DNA of 64,000 bases, taken from Mastigias papua (Eukaryota > Cnidaria > Scyphozoa > Rhizostomeae > Mastigiidae). The stretch covers positions 4,908,517 through 4,972,516 of the forward strand of contig OZ025278.1 of assembly GCA_964019165.1 (NCBI GenBank), written 5' to 3'. This document shows, piece after piece, positions 1 through 11,569 of the stretch. The notes beneath the pieces were generated by a model. That model ran no database searches, was not told where the DNA came from, and saw nothing but the letters and a program-made list of their open reading frames with translations. Positions within the stretch are counted from its first letter, which is position 1. The number at the start of each line of letters is the position of its first letter. The position numbers and the translations under genes are program-made.

Positions 1-1130
1 CGGGTGGAAGACATGCTTCAATGTTTTCATTTCCCAGTTGTCTATAATGTAATCCTCCAAAGGGAACTGCTGGAAGGAACAAAACTAAATAACCAACAGC
101 TTTAGTAACACCTCTAATAAGTACATTATGAGATTGGGAACAGAGCACTGTAATAATGCCTTACCTTTAACTCTACGATCACTTGGTAGCGATATTTTCA
201 TGCAAACAGAGTCAAGAGGGAAACCGAGATATTGTGTTTGTTGCTTAGGAAGGAAATCAATGTTGTCTGGATGCACAACAAAACCAAGCTGATTAAATTG
301 ATAGAAAGCAGATAGAACACTGTTTACCTACCCCTCATATGAGCTTTCTTGAATATATATATATCGTCGATGTAATGAAAATATATATAGTCGATATAAT
401 GAGACAATATGTGCCCCCTTGAGCGCAAATTTGCAGTAGATGGTTTTAATAATTTGGTAAATTTGCCTAGGACAAGAGGAAAAATTTATTGGGATTAAAT
501 TAAATTAATATAGAAGAAGAAAAGAACCCCCAGCACTAAAGAGAATTCGAATTCGAATATTCGAAACATTGTGTTTGGAATAATTTTGGGATGATCTACT
601 GCTGTACCATCTGGTACCACAACCAGCTAGTTCACTGACGTGAATTACACCATATGGCAAGGATCTGTGATCAGATGTAGAGTTGACTCAATTTTCAAAA
701 TGAATAGGATGATGGTATTGTTTAATAGAACGATGAAACATAATATCGTAGTGAAAGAAATTTGAGTTGTATTGTCTATATTAATCATTGATTAAATTAA
801 ATTTCAAATACTTCTGGTATTCTGATTGATCTCTTAAGCCGTAGTAAGCATCCTTAAGGTCCAATGAAGCAATTATGCGTAATCACAGTCAACACATGTT
901 GCATTGTTTCCATTTCAAAATGATGATATGCCAGAAATGAGTTAAACTTTTTAAGAATCAGGATATGACGATGGGCATTATCTTTCTTTGGCACACAAGA
1001 CATTGGAGAAGTAAACTGAAATTCCTCCTCTGTCGTAGTCGTAATAATAAGGTTCCGATCGTCTTACCCAAAACGATATTTAAAATGTAAAGATCAGAAA
1101 TTATAGTTTTCCAGTCATTGATAGATTGCG
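1..1130 (-). pseudogene. DIRS-like retroelement, reverse transcriptase region (decayed)
   Basis: Read on the minus strand, this stretch gives broken but recognisable reverse-transcriptase blocks of the DIRS/tyrosine-recombinase type. Near 880-1010 there is a palm start with SPMSCVPKKDNAHRHIL followed by YHHFEMETMQ. Near 361-380 the catalytic Y-I-D-D motif reads FHYIDDI. At 85-290 comes HPDNIDFLPKQQTQYLGF, and at 1-120 the thumb-like GVTKAVGYL and HYRQLGNENIEACLP. Several frameshifts and stops separate the blocks, and a short local duplication lies beside the YIDD codons (about 360-405). The element runs off the left edge, so the RNase H and recombinase parts are not in view. Family assignment is from motif recall. 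An unrelated RT clade is possible, but the link to the gag-like ORF next door favours DIRS. Confidence 0.6.
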
Positions 1131-1167
1131 CGAATTGACCAGCTTTAAATGTTGTAGCTTTAGTCTC

Positions 1168-2257
1168 CTAAGATATTGAATTAACATTGAATTCAAAACA
1201 GAGTCCAGATTGAGTACATTGTAATTTACTGTTTCCAATACTTTGTAGACCACTTCCTTTGCTGACAATAGGGCGGTTTTCTTCTGGAATGAACATTAAT
1301 CCTCCCCTTTTGCTTGTGTTCCAGTCATTACTTCTGTAAAAAGCACCATACCGGGATGAACGACTTAGAAAATTTTGTAAAATGCGATTTGTAGTGCATA
1401 CCTCTTGTATGGTTTTGGTTAGTTTGTCCCCAAACAAAAAGGCAGTGGGCTTAGTATTGCGACTACATGCATCTCTAAAATCCGGATGAACAGAAGGGCC
1501 CAAGGTTTCCTTTCTACTATAGGAAAGCTCTTTGCATATAAACCCAAGAAGGGTGACAATATCAATTTGTCTAGAGATAATAGACTCGCAATCAGGATTC
1601 CGCTTCTTTTCACAATGTTTCAAATTGTCTTGAATGGACATAGCTACTGCACTAGAGGCTGTTAAAAGAGCAACTTGTAGAGCAGTAGAGCTCTTATCTG
1701 AAGCTTTAGAAAAGGCACTTAAAGAAGTCCAGATTTAATGGTTGACGTGAGAGCGATAGAAGCATGTACACTTTTCGGGAATAAGGTACTTGTCTCATAA
1801 GCTCTTTCTTTGCGTAGAGTCAAGCTCTATGTGAAGTTTTCGTTCAGAATGGAAACCCTACTGCTTTGGGAGTAGCAATCGCATTTTCAACTTCTGTAAG
1901 AAACGAATCCTCGGAAAGACAAGTTTTAGAGTCTTTGAATCCTTGGTCAATGTCCTGCTCATCAAAGAGACTCAGTGGATCGTCGGCTGAAGGACGAGTC
2001 TCATAGGCATACCCGGCAGTAGAAGGGGCTGGTGAGCGAATGGTATCAGTTACCTCTAAAGGTACTGATTCAATACATGACCTATGATGAAGAGCTACAG
2101 ATACAGTAGAAGATTCATTTCTCTCCATTTTGAAAGAAAGCTTCAAAGAGACTTCAAATTCTGAGATGGATTCAAATGCGTCAGAAAATTTACGCTTTTG
2201 CTGGGTTTGAAGGAATTCAACCAGTAATTGGTTTGATGCCGAAATAGCCTCCTTCAT
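1168..2257 (-). pseudogene. DIRS-like gag / ORF1 (broken)
   Basis: Two minus-strand open segments (2257-1844 and 1641-1168) read as one ORF1-type protein interrupted near 1650-1840. The upstream part has a coiled N-terminus (LVEFLQTQQKRKFSDAFE) and a Ser/Asp-rich middle. The downstream part has DIVTLLGFICKELSYSR followed by FLFGDKLTKTIQEV. That arrangement of a helical segment, then an LFGDxL motif, then a basic tail is what I recall of DIRS ORF1 proteins. It sits directly 5' of the RT blocks at 1-1130 on the same strand, so the two are probably one element. It is not functional because the frame is lost. A host coiled-coil gene is less likely given the neighbour. Confidence 0.5.
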
Positions 2258-2579
2258 TGTCTTTAATATGGTTGTAAGACTTGGATCTTCGAGATGTTTC
2301 TTAATAATTTGTTAAATTTTTTGTAAAACATGCGTTGGTGACGCCCAATGATAATCCTGGTAGAGCTGGCAGAGAAATCAGGGTTTCCCGTACTGCTATT
2401 GGATATCATGAGAACACAAGAGAATAGAAATTGAACACAATACTTATCTATCTCACGTCCACTGTTGCAAATACCATAGAGAGATGAAATTGAAGCAAAT
2501 TTTGAATGCATAGAGCAGCTTGCGACTGGTCAGAAAACGCCTGCCCACGCAACTGGTTTGCATGTGCTCGCTCACACTA

Positions 2580-3060
2580 TCTGGCATAGCTCTGTAGGGA
2601 GCTGGGGCCTATAACGTAGTAGAATAGCAGTTTTCAATTTGTGTCCCATCCAAGAGGGGTCTTTTTCATTGCACGTAGCAACTTTGTTAGAAATATGTCC
2701 TGACAGAATAGAATACACTTGTCTTGCAAATTTTTCAGCCATTTGGCCAGCATCTAGTACATAAAACTGAGAGTGCCAGCCAATACTGCTTATGACAGCC
2801 TTGATTACTTGGTCAGTACTTTTACGTAGTCTCTGAGTGCTCTATTGCACGGAGGAGGGTAAGGAATAGAAACATCCATATTGCCATGCACAGTTTGATA
2901 TTGTCAGAGATCTTCAAGGGGTGGGTGGACCCCAGTTTTAGTAAACATTTTGGGTTGGTCAGTTAAAATAAGATCAATGCAGGACACCAATATTTCTTAT
3001 ATTGGTATGCTCATTAGCTAGATGATAAAGATTATTTGTTTCAGTTAATTCATCTAGCAG
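2580..3060 (-). pseudogene. CR1-like LINE fragment (endonuclease C-terminus and linker)
   Basis: Minus-strand translation gives VIKAVISSIGWHSQFYVLD, then AEKFARQVYSILSGHISNK, then VATCNEKDPSWM. The CNEKDPxWM block is the conserved link between endonuclease and RT in many CR1/jockey-superfamily LINEs. The RT that should follow at lower coordinates is absent, and DIRS sequence is found there instead. This is therefore a short relic at the junction of two elements. The segment 2930-3060 reads weakly as the end of the endonuclease. Confidence 0.5.
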
Positions 3061-4912
3061 ACTACCTTCAAGATCCCCAATATCCTGAGACCGCTATTGA
3101 ATATGTATGCTTGATAATTCAAGCAACATTTCCTCCAGATTAGATAAAGCCAAGGGTGCAGAGCTCTTTTAGTATGGGTGGCAAATACGCTCAAAACCAA
3201 GTGAAATTGGCACAAAATTAAGTACGAGGGCCATTTGCTTACAAAATCGAGGTCTCTCATTCGTAGAAACGGTGAGAGGTTTCATTCTGTTTGGTTTGGG
3301 TTTTGGCATTTACTCAGATGTCTGGTGATTGAGATCTGCTCATCGACTCAGTTGACTACCAAAACCATGCAAATGTTGAAGCAAAACTTGCCAGCACAAG
3401 CCCACTGTACTGCAGCAGCTCATTCTAAAATTTATCTTGCAAGGCCATGGAAACATTGAAAGTCTTGATAGCCCAGTAAGCGAAGAGGAATCCTCCTCTG
3501 ATGAGGGCGTCAAACCTAGGACAAGGATGAAACAAACTTCACCCGGGAATGATTGAGAAGATTTTGATGTTGATGCTCTGTTGGCCACTGTAATTGCAAC
3601 AAATATCCAAGCAAGATACATTTAGGGATACCTTTGAAGAGATGAATGAGGAAATTTATCGTGAGGAATGCTTAGTAGTAGTAGTAGTGTTACGCCAGCT
3701 GGCTGACACCATAAGTAAACACTGCCAACCAACAATGTTATGAGAAAATCTCAAATCACCCCTTGCAAAAGTAAGGTAGAGTGTAGAACTGTTAGGGTTT
3801 GACAGTACCTCTCATTAATTCTAAATTTGTGGAATAAAATTATTGATAAACAGTATTAATTGTTTGATATACGAACATCTCATGTCCAAAAGCAAGCGGT
3901 GAAACCTCTCACCACCATTGCAAGAATATTGGACAATTTTGTAACTACCTAAAATCATAGTAAGCATGATTGAGCACCGAGTATTCATTCACAACTAGTT
4001 GAAGCCATTGCAGTGCCTGGAAATTCTAGCCGTGAAGTAAGCCTGATTGGATGGGTCACACTATACCCAATATTTAAAAAACCGCATGCTCATCACTACA
4101 CATAAAACAGCCTCTGTCAAAAATCTGAGACTTGAGGATGACTACAGTATGTGAAAATTTGCTCAGCAGGTTCAAGCTACCAGTTGAGTTATCGGTCTAG
4201 TTATCTATCAGGAGCCTACTTATAACCGTAATGTCAAAAAGCCTTTATAGGTTGAGGCCTGAAGTTCAATGAGTTCAGACAAAGAAGTAGCCATGCAATT
4301 TCCCTAACAAGTAGAAATGATTTAACTTTCCAAAATTAGACTCATAGTAAGCAACTACCACACTATTATTAAACAGTTACAAAATTAGTTATCTATCCCA
4401 GGCAGGTAGCTTTCAGGCAGGCAGACTAAGGGATATTATCAGTGGCTGGTTATGTATTACTTCTGATCGAAATATTTTAGACACTGAACCCAGCTCATTT
4501 GTAATTGCTTTACGTCCTTCCACAATTAAATTACAGAATAACCCTCGCTCTACTAAACAAACTCTCACCTCTTTGCGCTTATGCATTATGAGGAACAGTC
4601 TCTAAAGCTTTTACTTTCTACAGGTATTCTTCTCCAACGTCTGTATTAAGTTGAGTTTCCGATGATTGCTTCCTTTTTACTAATGCTGTAATATTTAAGC
4701 TTATATAATAATAAGACGAATTTTTATACAGGATATACACTTCAACGAGTTAAAACTGCTGTTATTAAAGTGTGTCCTGTGCCCTATGCTTTAATGCTAA
4801 TTCCTAAATATTACAGTTAAAAATGAATCCAATAAAAGTAAGAATACAGATGTAAAAAGAGCAGGTCTACCTAATTACATTCAAAGTTTCAGATAAAATT
4901 TTAGGATAAATG
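3061..4912. other. no supported gene; one acidic + strand peptide relic
   Basis: No gene is supported. At about 3430-3620 the + strand reads an acidic stretch (SEEESSSDEGVKPRTR, then EDFDVDALLATVIATN) broken by stops. It could be the N-terminal tail of an old DNA-transposon protein, but I cannot assign it. The rest is AT-rich with no recognisable motif. Confidence 0.4.
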
Positions 4913-6142
4913 TCATCGAAAATGTTCTTTAAGTTGCTTTTCAAATTCCTTATTGTTCTCAATCTTACGAAGTTCCAGCGGTAGATCATTGTACACTTTT
5001 GCACCCAAAAACATAAACGATTTTCGTGCGTACTCAGTTTTGATCCTTGGTAGTCTTAATGTGTAATTGTTGTTCCGAGTTCGCTTTTCATGCTCTTGCA
5101 GAGTGAAATGTTTCTGCATCTGTTCACAAGTTTCCTTGGCTAGACATTTTCGCACCAGCTTGCAAGCCCTAGTCTTGTTAGCATTGACGATCGACGTAAG
5201 CTTCTGGTTTGGTCTTACATCTCCAAAGACTATTTTCAGCGCACGTGATTGAAGTGATGAGAGCCTGCTCAACTGGGTATTAGTGTAATTCAACTGTATT
5301 ATGCCACAGTATGTGAATGTTGGCAGTATCATTGAATGATAAATTGTAGCAGCTGTGGCTTGATCAAGATACGATCTCATTTTTGCTAAAAGTCGTAGCC
5401 TACCAGACGCTTTTTTGTAACAGGTATTGAAATTCGAGTTCAGGTTTAGCGAGCTATCTACACGGACACCGAGATACTTATAGTCCGTTGTGTTGTTGAT
5501 GACAGTTTGATCCAACAATTTAATTTCTAGTGGCTCAGTTTGCTTGGCAGTTCTTTGTGAGGTACCGAAGAGAAGGCATTCTGTTTTACCTTTCTTTACT
5601 TTGAGAACCAGTTCGTTGCACTTCAGCCAGTCTGCTAAACAATCCATGTCCTTTGACAATTTTGCTTTGATAGACTGGATGTCCTGGTCTGCAACGTACA
5701 AGACTGTGTCGTCAGCATACTTCAGGATGCTTGAATGCTCAATTACGTCTACAGCATCATTGAACAATATCAAGAACAATAAAGGACCCAATATTGATCC
5801 CTGTGGTACTCCTGTCAGCAATGCGTTCTCCTTTGAGAAACAACTGTTATAGGCTACTTTTGCTTTTCGGAAGAAAAGGTACTCCTTGAACCACTCTAGT
5901 TCCCTGCCATCAACTCCATAAAGAGGGAGTTTATCTAACAACATTGCGTGACTTACAGTGTCAAAAGCTTTGGTTAGGTCCACAAATATCGCTCCAACCA
6001 ATTTGCCTTTGTCAACGTTGTTTCTGATGCTATCCAGTAAGATAGTGGCTGCATATTCTGTGGATAACTTTGGCCTAAAGCCAAACTGGAACTTTGAAAT
6101 ACCTTGCTCTGGGGGTTTACTAGGCCCAAAGCTGCCAACCAA
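4913..6142 (-). CDS. CR1/jockey-like LINE reverse transcriptase (5'-truncated)
   Basis: A long uninterrupted minus-strand frame of about 400 codons encodes the C-terminal half of a non-LTR retrotransposon polyprotein. It starts in the RT fingers (FQFGFRPKLSTEYAATILL). Palm motif A follows as AIFVDLTKAFDTVSH, motif B as GVPQGSILGPLLFLI, and the catalytic motif as LKYADDTVLYV. Thumb and C-terminal blocks follow, ending EFEKQLKEHFR. The N-terminal about 20 residues do not fit the family, so the real 5' truncation point is near 6080-6100 and the apparent start codon is incidental. There is no endonuclease domain. The open frame suggests a fairly recent insertion, but the copy cannot move without its 5' half. 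The exact clade (CR1, L2, Daphne) cannot be fixed by eye. Confidence 0.85.
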   Translation of the reverse strand: MVGSFGPSKPPEQGISKFQFGFRPKLSTEYAATILLDSIRNNVDKGKLVGAIFVDLTKAFDTVSHAMLLDKLPLYGVDGRELEWFKEYLFFRKAKVAYNSCFSKENALLTGVPQGSILGPLLFLILFNDAVDVIEHSSILKYADDTVLYVADQDIQSIKAKLSKDMDCLADWLKCNELVLKVKKGKTECLLFGTSQRTAKQTEPLEIKLLDQTVINNTTDYKYLGVRVDSSLNLNSNFNTCYKKASGRLRLLAKMRSYLDQATAATIYHSMILPTFTYCGIIQLNYTNTQLSRLSSLQSRALKIVFGDVRPNQKLTSIVNANKTRACKLVRKCLAKETCEQMQKHFTLQEHEKRTRNNNYTLRLPRIKTEYARKSFMFLGAKVYNDLPLELRKIENNKEFEKQLKEHFR

Positions 6143-6619
6143 TAGATTAATAATAATGACGGTGATGTGGCTGCTTATAACAATAAACTATACAAATATG
6201 ATCAAAAGCAATACAAGAAGATTCTGTTCAAATAACTACTTATAATAAGTACTGCTATCATGTATCAAGGAGCTAAAACAGTAACTTAATATTGATCCTA
6301 ATACGTTGTACGTGATTTCTGATGAAAGGAATTCTAAGTAGAAGCAAAAGGGTTTGGAAGGAATTCCCCTTTCTCCATGAATATTTTATTTTATTAATGT
6401 ATAATATTATTTTATACCCTCTGATTAGGCAAACACATTTTCTGTAAATGTTTTGTGCGTAAGACCTGTACTGTTTTTACTAAAATTCTTTCACCAGACA
6501 CTTTCACTAAGAAATTAAGAAGTTCATACTCCATTGGAAATTTAATCAATATGTTAAAGTAATCTAAGTCTTTCCAAAAACAACCATATATTATTGATAA
6601 TAGAAGTCTTTAATTTTAG
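6143..6619. other. AT-rich stretch ending in a splice acceptor
   Basis: No coding sequence is seen. The stretch ends in the acceptor TTTTAG at 6614-6619, so its right part is probably intron of the fibrinogen-related gene. No upstream exon of that gene was found to the left in this window. Confidence 0.5.
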
Positions 6620-7275
6620 GACCATTTCGTAATTGCCAAGATGCATACAGTAAAAGATGCCTAGTGTCAACAGTATTGCCTATATACATTCCTAGCATGA
6701 ATATTGTGAATGTCTGGTGTGATATGACAACAAACGGTGGTGGATGGATCGTAATTCAACGACGCATTGATGCATCTGTAGACTTTAACCGTGGATGGAA
6801 TGATTATAAGAATGGGTTTGGAGACCTCAATGGCAACTTTTGGCTTGGACTTGAGAAAATCCATAAACTTGCATCACCAGGAAGAGGAGCAATTCTCCGT
6901 ATGGATCTAAAGCACTTCAAAGCTCCAAATGATTTGAAGTATGCAGAATATAAAAAGTTTGAGATTTTGGGGGAATCTGAAGGCTATAAATTGACATGCA
7001 GTAGTTATTCTGGAAATGTGGGAAATTCTTTTGCAGAACAATACGGTAGAAATTTTTCTACCTTTGATCGCGACCAAGACTCACACTCATCATTCAATTG
7101 TGCATTGAAATATAATGGTGGGTGGTGGTTTAGTGGTTGCTTTCATGTAAATTTAAATGGACTCTACCCACAAGAAAACCAAGAAAGTACGAATTATATG
7201 AGCTGGTATTTACTTCATGAAAGTTTTGGTGGCATTAAATTCTCAGAGATGAAAATTAAGTATAATGTGCAATGA
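6620..7275 (+). CDS. terminal exon of a fibrinogen-related domain (FReD) protein
   Basis: This exon encodes one nearly complete fibrinogen C-terminal-like domain of about 218 residues. The frame opens with PFRNCQDAYSKRCLV, then VWCDMTTNGGGWIVIQRR, the hallmark FReD entry. GFGDLNGNFWLGLEKIHKL follows, with FDRDQDSHSSFNCA as the usual calcium-site region and NGGWWFSGCFHVNLNGLY near the ligand pocket. It ends SEMKIKYNVQ and a TGA stop. An acceptor (TTTTAG, 6614-6619) precedes it, and the first two bases complete a codon, so this is a phase-1 intron as usual for shuffled extracellular modules. The N-terminal exons (signal peptide, PAN, EGF) are not seen upstream. In cnidarians and other invertebrates such proteins are secreted or surface lectin-like molecules; binding to glycans or microbes is an inference. 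A GTG at 6664 inside the frame is not a start. Confidence 0.9.
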
Positions 7276-8808
7276 ACTGTCGAATAGTTCTGGAGGGGGA
7301 GGGGGGTGAAACACAGAAATATCATTCATGTTCACATATCAGCAAGATAATGATCTAATACTTGATTTTCATTAACATCAAAGAGTAAAAGTGTGGCCTT
7401 GAGTTGCAATGCACCCGTAAGCACATACATTGCCGTTTTTATTGTTTATTGGTGCCTCTTAATTATTCACTAAATGTTTCTTGCATATTTTTAGACTTAC
7501 TGTATTATACATAGTTTGTATTTGATTAAAACTGTCTTATACTGGACTGAGTTAGGGAAGGGGACATGGGGCTTCCACATCTCAAAGTCTTGAAGGATTC
7601 AGCGATGTATGTTTGACACTTTGCTATTTTTAATACTTGGTTGCAGAAGGTACTTTGAAGATCATGGCTTATCGATAATTCTGTTACTTTGCGCTAACCC
7701 CGGATGTAATTCCTCTTGTTCTCCATCCCACTCAAAAGTTCTTCAGTAGCTCATTGAGCTTGGAGTTTGAAAATGTTACCTATAAAATCTGATTACTCCG
7801 CATCTCTAAGCAAAATTATTCGTATTACTGGAAAAAATTATGAATACGAAGTTCTATCTTTTATGCATATGTGATTAAGCGCCCATAGCATAGGCGATTA
7901 TTTCCTGAGTCAACTAAGCCATGATTTTTGGAACATGATTTTAGATATAAATGTTAAATATAAGATAGTCTCTATTAAATATAAGTCTCTTACTTGCTCA
8001 AAATAGCTTTGATATTTGATTCGACTAGCCAGCAAATGCACCATAAATTGTAGACTGATTCAAACGAATCTTGAAGTCCATATGTCATGGCATTGACCAC
8101 TCTGACCAGGAGTGTCCATGTTTGGAGGGGGATTGTGGAGATATTCCTTCAGCTCCCTGTCATCTACGTTCATGTTTATAATCATATTCATAATAATCAT
8201 TTTTTGACCTAGGCCTTGCAAAGTTGCTGGAACTAATTCCAATAAATTGTTTACAAAGGAATTTAGAAAGCTAATTAGAGAAAAATATCAACAGTTACAA
8301 AACATAACGGATAGTCTATATACAAAATTTACGAGAGCAGGTTATGTCTATTCAGGATGTAACCATTAAAATACTGGTTGCAAATGTTGTTAACTCTTTG
8401 GTCTCATCACTCAGGTTGCTTCTCATTGAGCTCCCCTTAAAAGAAGGCGACTCCATGCCACGTCTTATGCTTATTTCCATTGGTAATTTGCAAAACATTT
8501 TAATTATCATTGGCGGATCTAGGTGGCCGCACACGCCGCCTAGGCGGCAGTCAAAAACATAATGCTTACTGTGACGTCATCGCTGCTTTCTGAGGATTGA
8601 AGACGAACACGATATTTTTCACATTCTATACTATTGTGACCTTAAACAATGCATTTCAAAATCAGACTTTTGGTGCGGCACCTCAGACAATACAGGCAGA
8701 ACAGGCAGTGTTCAACAATAGAGCTAGGAGGCCTTCCTTTGTGGACCATGTCAAAATTGATTGTGTAAGCTGTCAGTTCTGTTCAAACATATTGTCTAAC
8801 ATTCAAAA
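7276..8808. other. probable FReD 3' flank, no further gene
   Basis: This follows the FReD stop and is AT-rich, probably 3' UTR and intergenic DNA. At about 8513-8560 there is a local GC-rich patch (GGCGGATCTAGGTGGCCGC and CCGCCTAGGCGGCAGTC) that resembles the start of hAT-type DNA transposons. At 8597-8848 a + strand frame opens at TTG, not ATG. It ends in a weak Cys/His motif (CVSCQFC then HFNH) and runs into tandem repeats. I do not call it a gene. Confidence 0.4.
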
Positions 8809-8980
8809 AATCAAGCGGCATTTCAATCATGAGAATAAAAGGCGATAGTTTTTGATCAAAATATCGAGCGGCATTTCAATCAAAAGAACAATAGAATTCA
8901 CTTTTGATCAAACAATCGAGCGCATGTCAAATTTGAAAACAATAGGGGGTATTTTTGATTAAAAATCGAGCGGTAGTCAG
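8809..8980. repeat. degenerate ~51-bp tandem repeat (3+ units)
   Basis: Units begin near 8809, 8858, 8910 and 8961. Each carries ATCGAGCGGCATTTCAATCA or a close variant, then an A-rich spacer, then TTTTTGATC. Similarity falls towards the right. Nothing suggests a coding role. Confidence 0.7.
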
Positions 8981-9447
8981 GAAAGTCGTGCTGTAGAGCA
9001 ATGCCGCTCGACTTTTATCTCGTTTACGTCTATGAAGGTTTCGCTACGGAAGACAGGGCTGACTGAGGACAGTATCAGTCTGTCCCACTTGTATTCTGAG
9101 TGTACTGAATGACAACACGGAGCGTTGTCTGAGGGTTTATTCACTAGCGTCTACTAATATCTTTTCTCGAGATCCAGTGCAATGAATTTGGAAGTTATGT
9201 CGAAGCTCATACTTAAATATGGATGACCTAACGGAGATAGGTCCGCTTTAAGATTTGCACCAATGAAGATACTATGTATCCTCCCCGGCAAAAAGGAGAT
9301 TTTCTGTAAGGTATTTCATTTCACCTTATGAACCAAGATGTTATCATCCAACGTGACATTTTGAAAGTAGACTTTCCCTAAATCCATTAAACTCTCGTCA
9401 TTTAGAGATCCACTGGCCTATTCTGTTTGTTATTTTGCAATTATTTT
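8981..9447. other. no gene seen
   Basis: AT-rich DNA between the short tandem repeat and the large inverted repeat. No recognisable coding or structural feature was seen. Confidence 0.4.
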
Positions 9448-10114
9448 TGCTTAATTGTATTTACTTGTATAACTGACTATTTACTATTATTTAGTCTGTT
9501 ATTTAGCATATTGTGTAATTTTGGAACTTTGAAACACCCAAATCATCAGTGTGAATAATACCAGTTTCATAAACATCCAATGTTCTCTTCTACGGTATAT
9601 TGTCTAATATCTAAATTGCCTACACCCCAATAATTTAGGAACAAATTAAGAGCAATTCACACTGAACATTTTGAAAAATTAAGAACAGCCAGCATGAACC
9701 TCAATTTTACTGTTTCTTATGGAAAAGGAGTGTATCTCCATATCTTTAGATTGATGGAGTTGCAGGTAGTCAGCTTTCTACCAGGGTTTTTATGACCTAG
9801 TTTCTCCTAGGCATATGTGCAGTAGGAATGCAAAAGGGGTCCTTTGGTGTACAGAAGGAACAGTACCAAAGAAATTGATTCTTCTTTTAAACCATACCAT
9901 ACTTTGTGTGCCAGTCTTCATTGTGGCTACTTACACTGTTACAACATCATATGTGGATTCCTCTGGTTTCTCAAAGTAAAGCAGATAGAACTTTCTTTCC
10001 CTTGTAAACTCTATAGACATTACTTTTTATCACCATACTTTATCTCCTCATTGAATCCTTTCTCTGTTAGTACAATTACTTTTTGTGATACTGGTAATAT
10101 ATGGAAGGCTATCA
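9448..10114 (+). repeat. left arm of a ~670-bp near-perfect inverted repeat
   Basis: This arm is the reverse complement of 10620-11295 over almost its whole length, including an identical conceptual 90-residue frame read in opposite directions. Arm ends are set where the two diverge: TTTTTGCTTAATTG on the outside and GGAAGGCTATCAA on the inside. The spacer is about 505 bp. The content is not recognised. A retroelement UTR or a non-autonomous DNA element is possible. Confidence 0.85.
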
Positions 10115-10429
10115 AGTGCAGTTTGGCTGTGATAGAGTCCGCAGGACTCAACACACACGAGTGCAGCAGTGTGTTGCATTTGCACCAGAATCATCCGTAG
10201 CAACGGTAATGATGTTGTGCGCGATCGATCGCACACCTGCCTGTCGGCTATGGAGGCGACTGGACTCACTGTTGGACCTGCCGTGCCCTACCACAACCAC
10301 CACCACCACCACCTGCACTCGCGTGTGTTGAGTCCTGCCGACTCTACCACAGCTGAACTGCACTTCGAGGTACGCGGGCAGGCACCTGCTGCTGCTGCTG
10401 CTGCAGCCAGGCATTGGATACTATGTATC
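10115..10429. repeat. spacer with a nested smaller inverted repeat and triplet runs
   Basis: Within the spacer, about 10112-10170 is inverted relative to about 10312-10368; both carry GTTGAGTCCTGC and the sequence around CACAGC. Between them is a (CCA/ACC)n run, and after them a (CTG)n run at about 10387-10402. The open frames here read poly-His or poly-Ala and are artefacts of the triplet runs. Confidence 0.65.
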
Positions 10430-10603
10430 CTCGTAATGATTACGTAACATGTGAGTTTCATTGTTCAGTCCTTTATTGTCTTTTGTGTGTAAATGTATAA
10501 ATAGTATAATCTTAATTTGTAAATTAGTTGCATTTGATTATGACTAAAGAGTACAAGGTTGTATTCTTTCTGGCCAACTTTAAGACTCTAGTACTGTCAC
10601 ATA
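10430..10603 (+). repeat. gypsy LTR fragment, opposite orientation to the main element
   Basis: The sequence from TCGTAATGATTACGTAACAT to AGAGTACAAGGTTGT and on to CTAGTACTGTCA matches, in reverse complement, the LTR at 23500-23680. It ends in ..TGTCA, consistent with an LTR terminus. Its inverted orientation relative to the gypsy body shows rearrangement after insertion. A poly-G run (about 10606-10618) follows. Confidence 0.7.
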
Positions 10604-10619
10604 GTAGGGGGGGGGGGGG

Positions 10620-11295
10620 TCATTGATAGCCTTCCATATATTACCAGTATCACAAAAAGTAATTGTACTAACAGAGAAAGGATTCAATGAGGAGATAAAG
10701 TATGGTGATAAAAAGTAATGTCTATAGAGTTTACAAGGGAAAGAAAGTTCTATCTGCTTTACTTTGAGAAACCAGAGGAATCCACATATGATGTTGTAAC
10801 AGTGTAAGTAGCCACAATGAAGACTGGCACACAAAGTATGGTATGGTTTAAAAGAAGAATCAATTTCTTTGGTACTGTTCCTTCTGTACACCAAAGGACC
10901 CCTTTTGCATTCCTACTGCACATATGCCTAGGAGAAACTAGGTCATAAAAACCCTGGTAGAAAGCTGACTACCTGCAACTCCATCAATCTAAAGATATGG
11001 AGATACACTCCTTTTCCATAAGAAACAGTAAAATTGAGGTTCATGCTGGCTGTTCTTAATTTTTCAAAATGTTCAGTGTGAATTGCTCTTAATTTGTTCC
11101 TAAATTATTGGGGTGTAGGCAATTTAGATATTAGACAATATACCGTAGAAGAGAACATTGGATGTTTATGAAACTGGTATTATTCACACTGATGATTTGG
11201 GTGTTTCAAAGTTCCAAAATTACACAATATGCTAAATAACAGACTAAATAATAGTAAATAGTCAGTTATATAAGTAAATACAATTAAGCAAAATC
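10620..11295 (-). repeat. right arm of the ~670-bp inverted repeat
   Basis: Reverse complement of 9448-10114, see that entry. Small differences near the outer end (TTATATAAG against CTTGTATAAC) show the two arms have begun to diverge. Confidence 0.85.
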
Positions 11296-11568
11296 TAGGA
11301 ATGATTTGCTATTTTTGGGAATACACCAGAAATATGTCCCAATGTTCACAAACTTTACGCTCATAACTCAGCCCAAAAGCCTCGTTTTCATGGTCGGATC
11401 AACATGAGGCTGAATTTCAGGGTCTTAAGTCTGCCCTACTTTCTAACGACATCATACTCTCCCACCCAAAATGGAATAGAGAATTTCAAGTTCACATTGA
11501 TGCTAGCAAAGCAGGTTGTGGTGCAATGCTTGCACAGCAACATAATGGCATCCTTCGGCCTGTTCGTT
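11296..11568 (+). repeat. inverted duplicate of gypsy RT/RNase H sequence
   Basis: This + strand segment is the reverse complement of about 12045-12318 in the gypsy body. It reads gypsy coding sequence on the + strand: LSHPKWNREFQ, then VHIDASKAGCGAMLAQQHN. It abuts the right arm of the other inverted repeat at 11295. At 11568/11570 it abuts the truncated gypsy pol, so the gypsy element ends here in a fold-back structure and has no integrase. Confidence 0.8.
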
Positions 11569-11569
11569 T

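Noticed and set aside
8597..8848. A C2H2 zinc-finger protein ending HFNHENKRR
   Set aside because: The start is TTG, His spacing is x2 instead of x3-5, and the end lies in degenerate tandem repeats.
9844..10200. A 90-residue frame occurring twice in opposite directions (also 10580-10894)
   Set aside because: Identity comes from the inverted repeat itself, not from two selected genes, and the start codons are poor.
10101..10447. Frames with poly-His, poly-Ala or poly-Val
   Set aside because: Produced by CCA/ACC and CTG triplet runs in the spacer of the inverted repeat; no start context or domain.
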